From assembly GCA_905221605.1 (NCBI GenBank), contig CAJNDS010002505.1, positions 248,001-312,000 on the forward strand: a stretch of 64,000 nucleotides of DNA, in the 5' to 3' direction. The position numbers and the translations under genes were made by a program. Positions 8,365 to 17,217 of this stretch are shown piece after piece; position 1 is the first letter of the stretch, and every line of letters begins with the position of its first letter. The notes beneath the pieces were generated by a model that was given only the letters and a program-made list of their open reading frames with translations, was not told the origin of the DNA and searched no databases. The DNA is from Symbiodinium natans. Its lineage: Eukaryota; Sar; Dinophyceae; Suessiales; Symbiodiniaceae.

Positions 8365-9070
8365 GCAAAAGATGAACAGACGTATAATGCAGCAGAGCCG
8401 CGTTCAACACTGGCATGCAATATTGTGAATGTAATGTTGGCCTGTGCGTCGTAGGCTGGCACCAGCAGCAAGGTGTCGCAGCTTGATTGAGCAAAATGCT
8501 ATTGTGAACATAGTCAGGTCGGTGTTGCCAGAACCCTTCATGTGCCAAAGCGCAATGTTGCATGAACTCACGCACGTCGGCAGTGGGCACTTTGCATTGA
8601 ACACATTGGTGTCGAGCTTGTTCACACCACGAGACGTCCTCCAACACATGCATCCAGTTTGCACTTAGGACCAAGGCTGATTCAAGCTCGGATGTATGCG
8701 GAAAGAAGTCACTGCTCACTGGTGGATTTAACAGAGGCTCTTTTGCCGCCAATAGTTGCATCTTATGCGCCTTCGATTGTCGGCGTTGGCGCTCTCTGGC
8801 AAGTCGTAGCATGTGGCGTCGGTGTCTCTGCGCGTCAAGAGGCCGCATAGTTTGTTCGTCATGCCATAAACGCATCAACAAGCATACTTGCCAAATGGTA
8901 GGACATTTAGATGTGTGCGCGACTGCATTACGGACTTGCGCGCCACAGAAGCGACAAGGTGTCACAGCTTGCCTTCGAACCAGTGAGCAATCCTGGTCAA
9001 CCATAATGCCATAGTCTCGCCAGACAGTAGAGTGGCTGCCTCTGTAATGCAACTTCATGGATGCGTCCAC
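8365..9070 (-). pseudogene. LINE zinc-finger segment 2 (CxxC/HxxxC fingers)
   Basis: The first ~235 residues of a long frame continue from the RT/zinc-finger frame after a shift near 9060. Fingers visible: TPCRFCGAQVRNAVAHTSKC, HQCVQCKVPTADVREFMQHCALAH and a TPCCWCQPTTHRPTLHSQYC type. These C-x2-C...H-x3-C or H-x3-H units suggest nucleic-acid binding by the C-terminus of the LINE polyprotein. An Arg-rich stretch (~80-100) may be a nuclear-localisation or RNA-binding patch. Below ~8365 the coding frame moves to the one described for the middle region. Confidence 0.6.
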
Positions 9071-9975
9071 TGATCACAAATTGCGCAATGCGACCTCAAG
9101 TGCATGCAAATGGACCTGAGCTGTACAATAGCAGGCCATCCATGTGTGCCCAGGAAAGTGCGCAGGTCTTCATGGTACGCCACAGGGTCCGCTCTGTTGG
9201 TCATGTTCCAATCACCCGCCTGTGCTTGCTCGAAGGTCTGGTGGCCTGGAGACGAGGTGTCCTCAATCTCACGTTGCGGGTCCTGGCATTTCAGCCAAAA
9301 GGTAGAACAGTGATTGTCCAAGATGTGACCTTGTAACGCCTGCCATGTTTGGAACTCATGTTCACAGTGTCGACATGTGGGCATGTCATCTTTGCTGTGC
9401 AGAAAGCGGTCAAAGTTGCGGAGGAGAGGTTCAAGGGGGGCGCCGCGCGACTCGACACGGTGTTTCTTCAGCATTCGCATATCCACGAAGAACAGGAGGC
9501 ATTGGGGACACATGAACTGAGCAGGCAAAACACCTTTGGATGTAGCGACAGGTTGCAGCCACATCCCGCCCTCCCGAGGGAGTAGTAGTGTACCCTGGTC
9601 TGGTGTGGCGTCAGGTGCTTGTCGAATCTTGAAGTTTTGCCAATGTCGAATGGCCTGCTCGAGTTGCAATTGGTTCTGTTGAACCGTATTGATGAGCGCA
9701 GTCATGTTCATCATTGGATCTGTACTGCTCGTCAAAGTGGTGGAAAGTGTATGCATCCGCTTTTGTAACAAAAGGTGCGGCTCCTCAAAACCAAGGCGTT
9801 TAAAAAGTGCCTCCGTGCTCTCATGTGTGATGTGGACTGGGCTGGATGAAATCGCACGGAGTTGTCTTGCACAGCATGAACGGATCAGCCTAAGCTCCTC
9901 CCATCCAACTCCCACGGCGTTCAAACCATGTTGTAGAGAAGCATAGCTGGACACGCTGTTTAATCGACAGAACAT
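9055..9975 (-). pseudogene. LINE reverse-transcriptase thumb and C2H2 zinc fingers
   Basis: A 306-residue frame that picks up the RT thumb after a frameshift near 9935 (LQHGLNAVGVGWEELRLIRSC). Two fingers follow: FMCPQCLLFFVDMRMLKKHR (~residue 185) and PTCRHCEHEFQTWQALQGHILDNH (~225). The end (HLRSHCAICDQWT) joins the next frame (DASMKLHYRGSH), so one ancestral protein was broken by an indel at ~9060. The region is the typical RT-to-zinc-finger transition of these elements. Confidence 0.65.
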
Positions 9976-10645
9976 GCTTCCCTTGTAGGACTTTTTGTAG
10001 TCGCCGACGTTGCGCTTCTGCTTGTCTCAGTCGATAAGCAACTGTGTGTTTCGCTGGATTGTGGTAGCTTAGCATAATGCCGAGGTACTTGATCTGTTGC
10101 ACGATTGGGATAGACAGAATTCTGCCCTGGGGTGTTGCCGTGACAAAAGTCTTGACCCCCTTCACCGTCCGCGTCCGCGCCTTGAACCATTCCGCTGCCA
10201 CTCGACCCTTGACTTGAATGAGGAGCGACGATTTCTGGGCATTGACCTTCATGCCAAATGCTTCCAACACGTTGAAAATGGCATCCATGCAGTGCAGCAT
10301 AAACGTTAAGTCCCGTTCAGAATGGAACGTCCATTGCCCAAGAACATCATCTGCGAAGAGGGTCAATTGGTCTCGAACCCACTCCTCCGGCACATGTTGC
10401 CCAATCATTGACATTACGTGGCTTGTGATTGCCACCCATAATGTGGGTGATAGTGTACAACCCTGCCTCAATCCTCTTCCACAATGTACGGTCTCCTTGA
10501 GGTCGGCCACCTGTAGATGATACTGGATGGTACTGTGCCATTGAATGATCGTATTGATCAGTTCAGCTGGCATTCCCGTGCGGCAAAGTAACGCCGCTAT
10601 TCCTATCTGTCGAGTGTCCCGAGCTAACCACGTACCATGGTCCAT
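9890..10645 (-). pseudogene. LINE reverse transcriptase (palm) fragment
   Basis: A 251-residue frame with RT motifs in order: RGLRQGCTLSPTLW (~55), LTLFADDVLGQW with the FADD catalytic box (~95), FGMKVNAQKSSLL and KYLGIML. The fingers and the first catalytic Asp motif are missing because the frame starts immediately after an internal deletion that fuses it to the endonuclease. The last ~12 residues before the stop are out of frame with the family and mark the frameshift at ~9935. Confidence 0.75.
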
Positions 10646-11036
10646 TCACGTATATGTGCTCCAGGGACCACCCCGTTTCTTGAATGCAAATCACATCATA
10701 CTGATGTTGCTTCGTTTGCAACCAGGACATCAATTCATCATGTGCATCTGTTGAAAGCATGCCAACATTGTGCGAACAAATGCGTGGCTGCAGGCGGTTC
10801 GGGCACAAAGCACATAAGGCAGGGAAAAGTTGAGTGGTAAGTTGAAGAGTATCCCCTTCAAAAGCTTCTTGTCGAAAGGGAGCAACACACCAGACGATTT
10901 GAATCATACAACCTCGATGTTGAGTAACACGGACAAGGGTGAGATTGGCAACAAGACCAGCGTACCTTACCCTACAACGAGAAGCTGCTTCACGGACTGA
11001 CCAAGGGGCAGGCACGTGACGCTGCAAGGTGGACAA
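10563..11036 (-). pseudogene. LINE AP-endonuclease (EEP) N-terminal fragment
   Basis: A 157-residue frame. Residues ~85-145 hold the start of an endonuclease/exonuclease/phosphatase domain: ICSHNVGML (catalytic Asn), YDVICIQET (catalytic Glu), then WYVVSSGHSTDRNSGV. The remainder (Y..R, GDFN, SDH motifs) is gone and the frame runs into the RT segment at ~10.6 kb. The upstream ~80 residues are not recognised. Confidence 0.65.
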
Positions 11037-11332
11037 GCTTGGAAGGCATCAGCAGCATTTTCAGTGCCATGAACGCTCTGCAGTGGCAGGGCAAGAACAA
11101 CTTTGATGGTGCAAAGATCAACAAGAAGGCGTTGCGCGACTGACGATGCCAGTCTTTGCACAGGGTCCTCTCCACCTCCGCAAAGAGGAATTAGAGGGTC
11201 ATTGCCTAGGACCAGCGTCAAGGCCACGGGGGACAAATCCAAGGACAGGGCTTGCGGCAGAGCAAGAGTACGGGCGTACTCAAGCTGCCTTGGGTCGCTG
11301 TCAAGGCAATCTTCCTCTGTTGACATGCTCAA
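10967..11332 (-). pseudogene. Unrecognised ORF between 450-residue ORF and endonuclease
   Basis: A 121-residue frame on the same strand, overlapping the start of the endonuclease frame. It is hydrophobic (LALPQALSLDLSPVALTLVLGNDPLIPL) with no recognised motif. It may be linker sequence of the decayed LINE, or chance. Confidence 0.3.
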
Positions 11333-11487
11333 GTTGGGCCGTAAGGCAGCGAGTCGTATAGTGTGGCGGCAGGAAAGTGACGTTGCGGAGCAGCCTCAGA
11401 CCCCCATGAGCCAAAGCACTACTACGCTAGTGTGAGCCAAAAGGCGGCAAGGAGACGTTGCCAACAGCAAAGCCAGCCGTCCTAGCA

Positions 11488-12840
11488 TCAAAGTAGGCTG
11501 TGGGAGGCAGAGACCAATCTAAACAGGTGACCTTCGAAGGTGAGGCACTTGTACTTTAGAAGTATCCTCGCATCCTCATGGAATGCTGTTTGGATTTTGG
11601 TACATGTGTCCGCAACAAAGCCCTGCTCATCGCAAAGTACGAAAGCCCGACTTTCAAGGTAACCACTCCGTTGCCGCATGTGTTGCACAATTAGTATTTG
11701 CAGCATTAGCACCGGCAGCAGTGGATCAATTGTGAGATTGAGAGGGAGCATCCCATCAGGCGGATTGACAATACAGAGGCGCCTGCTAAAGTAAGACCCT
11801 ACCAGGACCGGATGCGCCTCTACCATGTGCTCAAAGGAGGGGAAGGCAACAGCAATAAAGACCGTGCCAACAGGCCAATCAACAAGAAAGCTGACTAACG
11901 GGACAGCGAAGGTCAGTCCCTGGACAACTACTTGGATTTGCACCAGATTGAGATCGAGTCGGAAGGCCATGTTCTCCAGGAGGAGCGGAAGAAGCTCAGC
12001 GCCTAGTTGGGTAGATTCGAGGAGGTACCATTCTCCATGTGTGTAGGGTGAACAACACATGGTGTACTTGAGCATGCATCCAAACTCAAGTCCAACTTCA
12101 ACGAGGACGAAGGTGGCGATTTGGCCAACGAAAGCACAGGTCGCACCAAGACCCTGTTCGTGAAAGGCGCAGGCCGTTTGGGTGGTGAACTGGTACTCCT
12201 GCACTCGTGGCGCACCGGTGCCATTCTCAGCTGGGAGGGGCCCAAAGGGGCGTTTAAGAACGCCAGGCCAAAAACCATGATGGGTGGCACGAGCAAGCAG
12301 GGTGGGAGGTGACCTTTGGTATGCGAGAAGAGGTGCATGAAGACGGAAGACAGGCAGACAGGGCAGCGAGCTCAACCGAAGAAAGAACACCTCGTAGCTG
12401 CCCAGGGTGGTAGTGGCAATTCTGCAAGATGCATGCAATGTTACCGGGAGCGCAATTATATACGCCTGCCCGATGTGGCCAGCAAGTACATTATGCCACG
12501 CCACACTCACCGAACCCATAGCGCGCAGAGTTTGTAACCCCCATTGCTGCCACTCAAGACATCCGCATCCATCTATCTCCCTTAACTGGAGGGCAAGTCC
12601 CTTGGACCAACAGCGGTGGATAAGCTGGAGAGCAGCCCCAACCAGTTCGGAGGACTTTACATCGGCATCCAAGTGTGCACGAATGGAGACCGTGCCGGCC
12701 AGCTGCATAATGCAAAAGGCGATACTGGTCTCCAAAATGCAGAATTTGTTGTCATACGAGAAGAGGCAGGGCGAAGTGTGGATGGAAGAGCCAAGAATCT
12801 TCCTAAGATGATCCGGCGCCAAATCCAGACAGAAGGCCAT
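11488..12840 (-). CDS. Unidentified 450-residue ORF, probable LINE ORF1
   Basis: A stop-free frame of 450 codons is unlikely by chance at this base composition, so it is probably or was recently coding. It is hydrophobic, Cys- and Leu-rich, with no Gag finger, coiled coil or enzyme motif that I recognise. It sits upstream of the endonuclease/RT segments on the same strand, where a LINE places its first ORF. An antisense reading gives only short frames. Confidence 0.45.
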   Translation of the reverse strand: MAFCLDLAPDHLRKILGSSIHTSPCLFSYDNKFCILETSIAFCIMQLAGTVSIRAHLDADVKSSELVGAALQLIHRCWSKGLALQLREIDGCGCLEWQQWGLQTLRAMGSVSVAWHNVLAGHIGQAYIIALPVTLHASCRIATTTLGSYEVFFLRLSSLPCLPVFRLHAPLLAYQRSPPTLLARATHHGFWPGVLKRPFGPLPAENGTGAPRVQEYQFTTQTACAFHEQGLGATCAFVGQIATFVLVEVGLEFGCMLKYTMCCSPYTHGEWYLLESTQLGAELLPLLLENMAFRLDLNLVQIQVVVQGLTFAVPLVSFLVDWPVGTVFIAVAFPSFEHMVEAHPVLVGSYFSRRLCIVNPPDGMLPLNLTIDPLLPVLMLQILIVQHMRQRSGYLESRAFVLCDEQGFVADTCTKIQTAFHEDARILLKYKCLTFEGHLFRLVSASHSLL

Positions 12841-13857
12841 TGCGCGGGTTAAGGGTCAGTGCTCACATAACGAGCGCTTGAGCAAAATAACCGTCACGCA
12901 TGTGCCAACTATATTCGGATGGGGAGGGGTGGTGATCACAATGTTAGCAGTGATCAAACGACAAAGCAAATAACAGAGGAGCACATAAAGGTACGAGTAC
13001 CATAAGCGGCAATAAAGCCCACCGAGCACAAAGTACAAGGGGCAACCACACCCTCACTCAGTGGACACATTGGCACATAGCTCCACTGTCTGCGAACAGA
13101 TGGCCAAAGTGAGGTGGGTCCAGCCAGGGGCATTAAAGCCAATAACGTGGCTCTGTATCTATTGTGTGAGAAGCAACAAGGTATGACTACCACGGCCAAA
13201 AGAAGTGATAGGGGAATTGTTCACACTCACACAGTTCACGGGCAATGACTGTTGCTCTTGGCGTTAAGACCTGGAGCAATGCATATACCCTACCCCATCC
13301 AGTTTTGTGCCCGATTAAAGCCCCGACAACTCTTGAAGACCACTTGGGAGTCAAAGAAAAGTGCTCTGAAAGTGACTGGGCAAGCGCACGTTCTCCAACG
13401 CACGAGATGGCCCGGAGATTTGATGAACTTATTTTCCATTCCATTAGCACGGCAGCGCGAGGTTGAGTGGCAGCGTCTAGCCTTGCAATGAATTCAATGA
13501 GAGTCCATGCAAGTAGGAGTTTTTCCTCATCCAGATCTTCGACGATCTCGTGAATGATCTGCGGATTACCGAGGGAGACACCTCATATAAACGATCCTTA
13601 TGGTACGGGGAAAGGGCTTCGTTCGACTTGCTTTCCTCTAAGAGAGCCACTAGGATCCCTCCCGCTGCAGCAGGGAGGACTGTGGGCTCGAAGTCAGCTG
13701 TGCTGGAGTGACCACCAATGGCTTCATGGTAACGCCAAGCCAGGAGGCGGCGTGTGGCGGCAAGCATGTTTGGTTGTGCCCGGGCGTTCACAACTGATCT
13801 GAGCCAAAGGTGCCGCCATCACGAAAGAGGGAGGGTGGTTGAAATGAACTACACGCA
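12841..13857. other. Spacer between two LINE-like elements
   Basis: Minus-strand frames at 13187-13450 (87 aa) and 13477-13791 (104 aa; LLAWRYHEAIGGHSS, FEPTVLPAAAGGILVALLEES) look like remnants of coding sequence on the same strand as the neighbours, but no family is recognised. The 3' untranslated end of the large downstream element should lie at ~13.8 kb; no poly(A) or tandem tail is evident. Confidence 0.35.
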
Positions 13858-16800
13858 TCACAACGAGGGGGGTGTTACCCACAATCGCCTACGCGGAACA
13901 GCTGTAACATCAACGCGTCTCCTTTTATCATCTCTTTGCCTCTCGACCTCTAGTATATCCTGAACTTCCAGGATAAGGCGCTTGGACACCCTGTTGGTGG
14001 TTGCCTTTGGGTGCTTTGGGAGAGCGGGGTTATGACACGCGATACCCACAGCATTTAACTCATCAACTGCCGCATTAAATTCACTCTTCGTGGTGGTAAC
14101 AGCAAAGACATCTTGTAGGCTAGCAAATTCCTGGTTAGGTGTGACCTGTGGATGACATTGCTGCCCCATCTGGATGAGCTGAACCAATGCTTCAGTAGCC
14201 CCTTCGATGAAGGGTGAAACTGCGTTTCTATTTTTGACGTACACCCCGTCATGTACCCAAAGCACTGTGCCTGCGCAGTACGGGAGCATTGCAGCGAGCC
14301 CTTTTCGCATTACGAAGCTTTCCGCAGCTTCAAGTGCAAAAGTTGCCCAATTCCTGTTGTTGACCCTTGCATCCGGTTGGTAAAACGGGATTCCTTGCTG
14401 GATCATAACCTGGAGGGTAGCTTTAGCCTGCACTAAATGTGCAAGAAAACTTGCCAAGGCAGGGGGGATGGCATAAGCAGCAATACTCCCTTCATAAACA
14501 TGCCGAAGGAATGCATTGCTGTCCATTCCGACAGCTCTTTGCAACAAGTGCTTGGTTTGCACTGTTTGTGCTTTGGGCGCACGTGCAAGGTGACTACTAA
14601 AAAGCTCCCTGGCTTCAAGCAACGTTGGGAGGGGTGGATGAGTAGGGCTGTGACATGTAAGGAGGCGCAAAAGCGTATAATGCGCACCTTTCATGTCGAT
14701 TTCAATTGCGTTCGGCCCAATGGCTAAGAAACGTGTTAGCCTTTTACTCGTTTGCCAGTGCCTTATGGCATAATATCTACCCTGTGGGTGCAATGATGGC
14801 CTTCGGTACTGGACCAGCCCTGGCCACGCTGTCTCAAGCTCGGGGGGGGGCTCGATCCGGTTGTAGAGGCAAAACCGCAAAAGCAGTTCCGGATTCCAAA
14901 GTGGGGGGGCCTCAAGAGAGATAATTTCAGCTCCGGAATGCAAGTCCTGTATAGCTTGCAGGTGCCATTGCTTGGAAGGTAGCAGAATAAGCGGAAAGGA
15001 TTCAGTGTTTATTTGCATATGAGGCTGACCCTCACCCGAGTCAAAGAAGACATCTTCATGAAGGGGTGCTTCGTAGCGGAGACTGTTAGCAGCGATTCCT
15101 GCCAGGTGGTCAGCGACTTTGTTGCCGACGCGAGGGACGTAAGACCAATGCACTGTAATGGGTGTATGCGTTAATTTTTGCCACATGTTATCAAGTTTTC
15201 GCACTAGGTCTTCCCTGTGTAGTCTCAAGGCACCAGCAAAGTGCTTTACAATGTTGATGCAGTCTCCCTGAAGGATAACCTCCCTGATTTGATTGCTAGC
15301 AGCAAGAGATAAGGCCTTGTCTAACGTTGCGTCAGCGGCGCATATTTCTGCAAACATAGAGTCTGGACAAGGCTGGAGTGGGATGGCAATCGTTTCAAGA
15401 ATTACCGGGACTGGTCCGGGCGACCATACGACACCACCCGCACCACCTATACCTTCTTGCACGTGACAGCTGCCGTCAAATTGAGCAACAAGGTGGGTAT
15501 CTTTGACAGGTTTTAACTCAACAATGAGTGGAGTACCTGCAGGGATCGGCCTTAATGCCGTAACTTTGAGGTGCAAATTGCCGCAATGACACATTTTAGG
15601 CCAAAGGGCAATATTAGGGACGCCAAGGGTCTGTTGATACATAGGTGCAAGCAAGTAATGCTGTGCATCTAATGTTGCCAAGACATCTCCTATATTGGCA
15701 TTCCTGGGGGAGACGGTAATACCTTGGGCGCTTGCTTTAATTAAGGCAGAAAGGGGATGCTTGACCTCGATATGGAGTCCTCCGTCGTTGCAACAAGGCT
15801 TGCAGCGTTCCGTGTCAACCCACCATGCCGGTAATGCTTTGGGAAGTAACACCCTCGGGATGGTGTTCCAAAGACGCGACGCGAGCTTGGGTATGTTACT
15901 GATGTGTTTTGCCCGTTGCGGTGTCTCACACCATCCAGGGTGCCAGGTACATTGCTGTTCCATGGTATATCTTCTTATGGTCGCAATCCATGCTAATAGG
16001 ACGGCACAGAATTTCTTGTCAATCCCTCCTTCAATATCGATCTTAGAAAGGGCATTGTGACACAGGGAGTCAAACGAGGCAGTGCCAGCATATCCCAATG
16101 TGACTAGTACAATGAAGAGGGAGGCTTTGGTGACCACGCAAGCCGTAAGCCAATGCTCGGTTGTGTTTGCTCCCAGCCCACAGAGCAGGCAGTGGCTTTG
16201 GATGAAAGTACACTGGTGCTCATTGGGTATAGCCGCTCTGTAAGTAATAGTTCTAACCGGAGCACCAGGCATTGCCGCACATTGCAAGAGTGGTGCTTGG
16301 TTAACATCACAGCAAGGCAGCATGCAGCTGATGGTATGGGCAAGGTCATCAGGGCAGCTTTGGTTGAGATGACAGAGTTTGCAGACTGGCATGCTGCCGA
16401 ACCCATTGTCATACCGGAGCTCTTTCCCTGTTTGTTTGCGTAGGCAGACTCTACATTGCTCGTCCCTAGAGGCATATTGCCTGTACACAAAATATGCATC
16501 GGCTTCTTCCACAATGGCCCATCTAAGTGCGTAGCAACGAGTGACATCAGAAGCTACGTTCTTTGGCGGGAGGTTTAGCGCAAGCAAAATGGCACATAGC
16601 TGTCTCTCATGTGCGTGGTTCGCGACTTTTTGTCGAAGATATCCTTGTGCCTGAACACAAGCAGCATTGCGCAAAACTGCTCTAAGCGCAATTTGCGCCT
16701 GCTTGAGCTTGCGACTGCCTGAGTGAGGGCTCACTCGAGGTAGCGCAGCAGATAGGGCATCATGGCACTTGCTTTTGAACTGCTCAATGATTGGTGAGTC

Positions 16801-17217
16801 TCCTAGGGTGACTGATTTCTGAATGGCTTGCCTGGCTTGCACAAGCAACGAATGGTAGAAGGGAAGGTTGGCCGCATGCGCATTTTCAAGGTCATGCAGG
16901 ATAACGTTTAAAGCCCATTTGCCTCTCCAGCGCAGCAATAGACCAACTTTAGATAAAATGGCGCCTATCTCAGGATCCATTGCCCTAGGCGCTTTGATAA
17001 AATCAAAAACGCCCGCCATATGTTTGGCCTGAATCCAGGGACGCCTTAAAATAGTTGAGCTGGCTATAGCTAGTGCTTTGAGCATGTGCCTTTTGGTGAA
17101 GGCGTACAATTGCAGAAAAGGGGGCAAGAGGCAATGAAGGCCGTATGGAATTGAATCCTGGCAGGCATTGATGCAGTAAGGGAAAGAGCTTGTTTGTTCC
17201 TTCTCAACATATTGCAC
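13858..17217 (-). CDS. LINE C-terminal polyprotein: Zn-binding linker, RNase H, and polymerase-like palm
   Basis: A 1119-residue frame. The first ~70 residues overlap the RT ORF in another frame, so true coding enters by a frameshift near 17.15 kb. Residues ~255-300 have paired Cys (CRVCLRK...CKLCHL). RNase HI is clear at ~575-730: FDGSC (Asp581), MFAEICAADATLDKA (Glu), LQGDCINIV (Asp) and YVPRVGNKVADHLAG (late Asp). Residues ~830-1010 look like a second palm: IEIDMKGAHYTLL (Asp841), QTKHLLQRAVGMD (Lys889), an ALEAAESFVM helix (Glu966) and VLWVHDGVYV (Asp990). That order matches the motif A, B, E and C pattern of transposon/virus superfamily A polymerases (TV-Pol). The tail is basic (DDKRRRVD). 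RNase H is confident; the second palm is inference. Confidence 0.75.
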   Translation of the reverse strand: MQYVEKEQTSSFPYCINACQDSIPYGLHCLLPPFLQLYAFTKRHMLKALAIASSTILRRPWIQAKHMAGVFDFIKAPRAMDPEIGAILSKVGLLLRWRGKWALNVILHDLENAHAANLPFYHSLLVQARQAIQKSVTLGDSPIIEQFKSKCHDALSAALPRVSPHSGSRKLKQAQIALRAVLRNAACVQAQGYLRQKVANHAHERQLCAILLALNLPPKNVASDVTRCYALRWAIVEEADAYFVYRQYASRDEQCRVCLRKQTGKELRYDNGFGSMPVCKLCHLNQSCPDDLAHTISCMLPCCDVNQAPLLQCAAMPGAPVRTITYRAAIPNEHQCTFIQSHCLLCGLGANTTEHWLTACVVTKASLFIVLVTLGYAGTASFDSLCHNALSKIDIEGGIDKKFCAVLLAWIATIRRYTMEQQCTWHPGWCETPQRAKHISNIPKLASRLWNTIPRVLLPKALPAWWVDTERCKPCCNDGGLHIEVKHPLSALIKASAQGITVSPRNANIGDVLATLDAQHYLLAPMYQQTLGVPNIALWPKMCHCGNLHLKVTALRPIPAGTPLIVELKPVKDTHLVAQFDGSCHVQEGIGGAGGVVWSPGPVPVILETIAIPLQPCPDSMFAEICAADATLDKALSLAASNQIREVILQGDCINIVKHFAGALRLHREDLVRKLDNMWQKLTHTPITVHWSYVPRVGNKVADHLAGIAANSLRYEAPLHEDVFFDSGEGQPHMQINTESFPLILLPSKQWHLQAIQDLHSGAEIISLEAPPLWNPELLLRFCLYNRIEPPPELETAWPGLVQYRRPSLHPQGRYYAIRHWQTSKRLTRFLAIGPNAIEIDMKGAHYTLLRLLTCHSPTHPPLPTLLEARELFSSHLARAPKAQTVQTKHLLQRAVGMDSNAFLRHVYEGSIAAYAIPPALASFLAHLVQAKATLQVMIQQGIPFYQPDARVNNRNWATFALEAAESFVMRKGLAAMLPYCAGTVLWVHDGVYVKNRNAVSPFIEGATEALVQLIQMGQQCHPQVTPNQEFASLQDVFAVTTTKSEFNAAVDELNAVGIACHNPALPKHPKATTNRVSKRLILEVQDILEVERQRDDKRRRVDVTAVPRRRLWVTPPSL

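Larger units (their letters stand above)
6804..12840 (-). mobile_element. Decayed LINE-like element with USP-type domain
   Basis: Minus-strand order: an uncharacterised 450-residue ORF, an AP-endonuclease-like (EEP) fragment, reverse transcriptase, C2H2 and CxxC zinc fingers, a conserved middle domain, and a C19-type ubiquitin protease domain at the 3' end. Frames change at about 11.0, 10.6, 9.94, 9.06, 8.4, 7.43 and 7.24 kb, and parts of the endonuclease and RT are deleted at ~10.6 kb. This is a dead copy. Whether the 450-residue ORF belongs to it is inferred from strand and position. The 3' end is cut short close to the spliced-leader relic. Confidence 0.7.
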
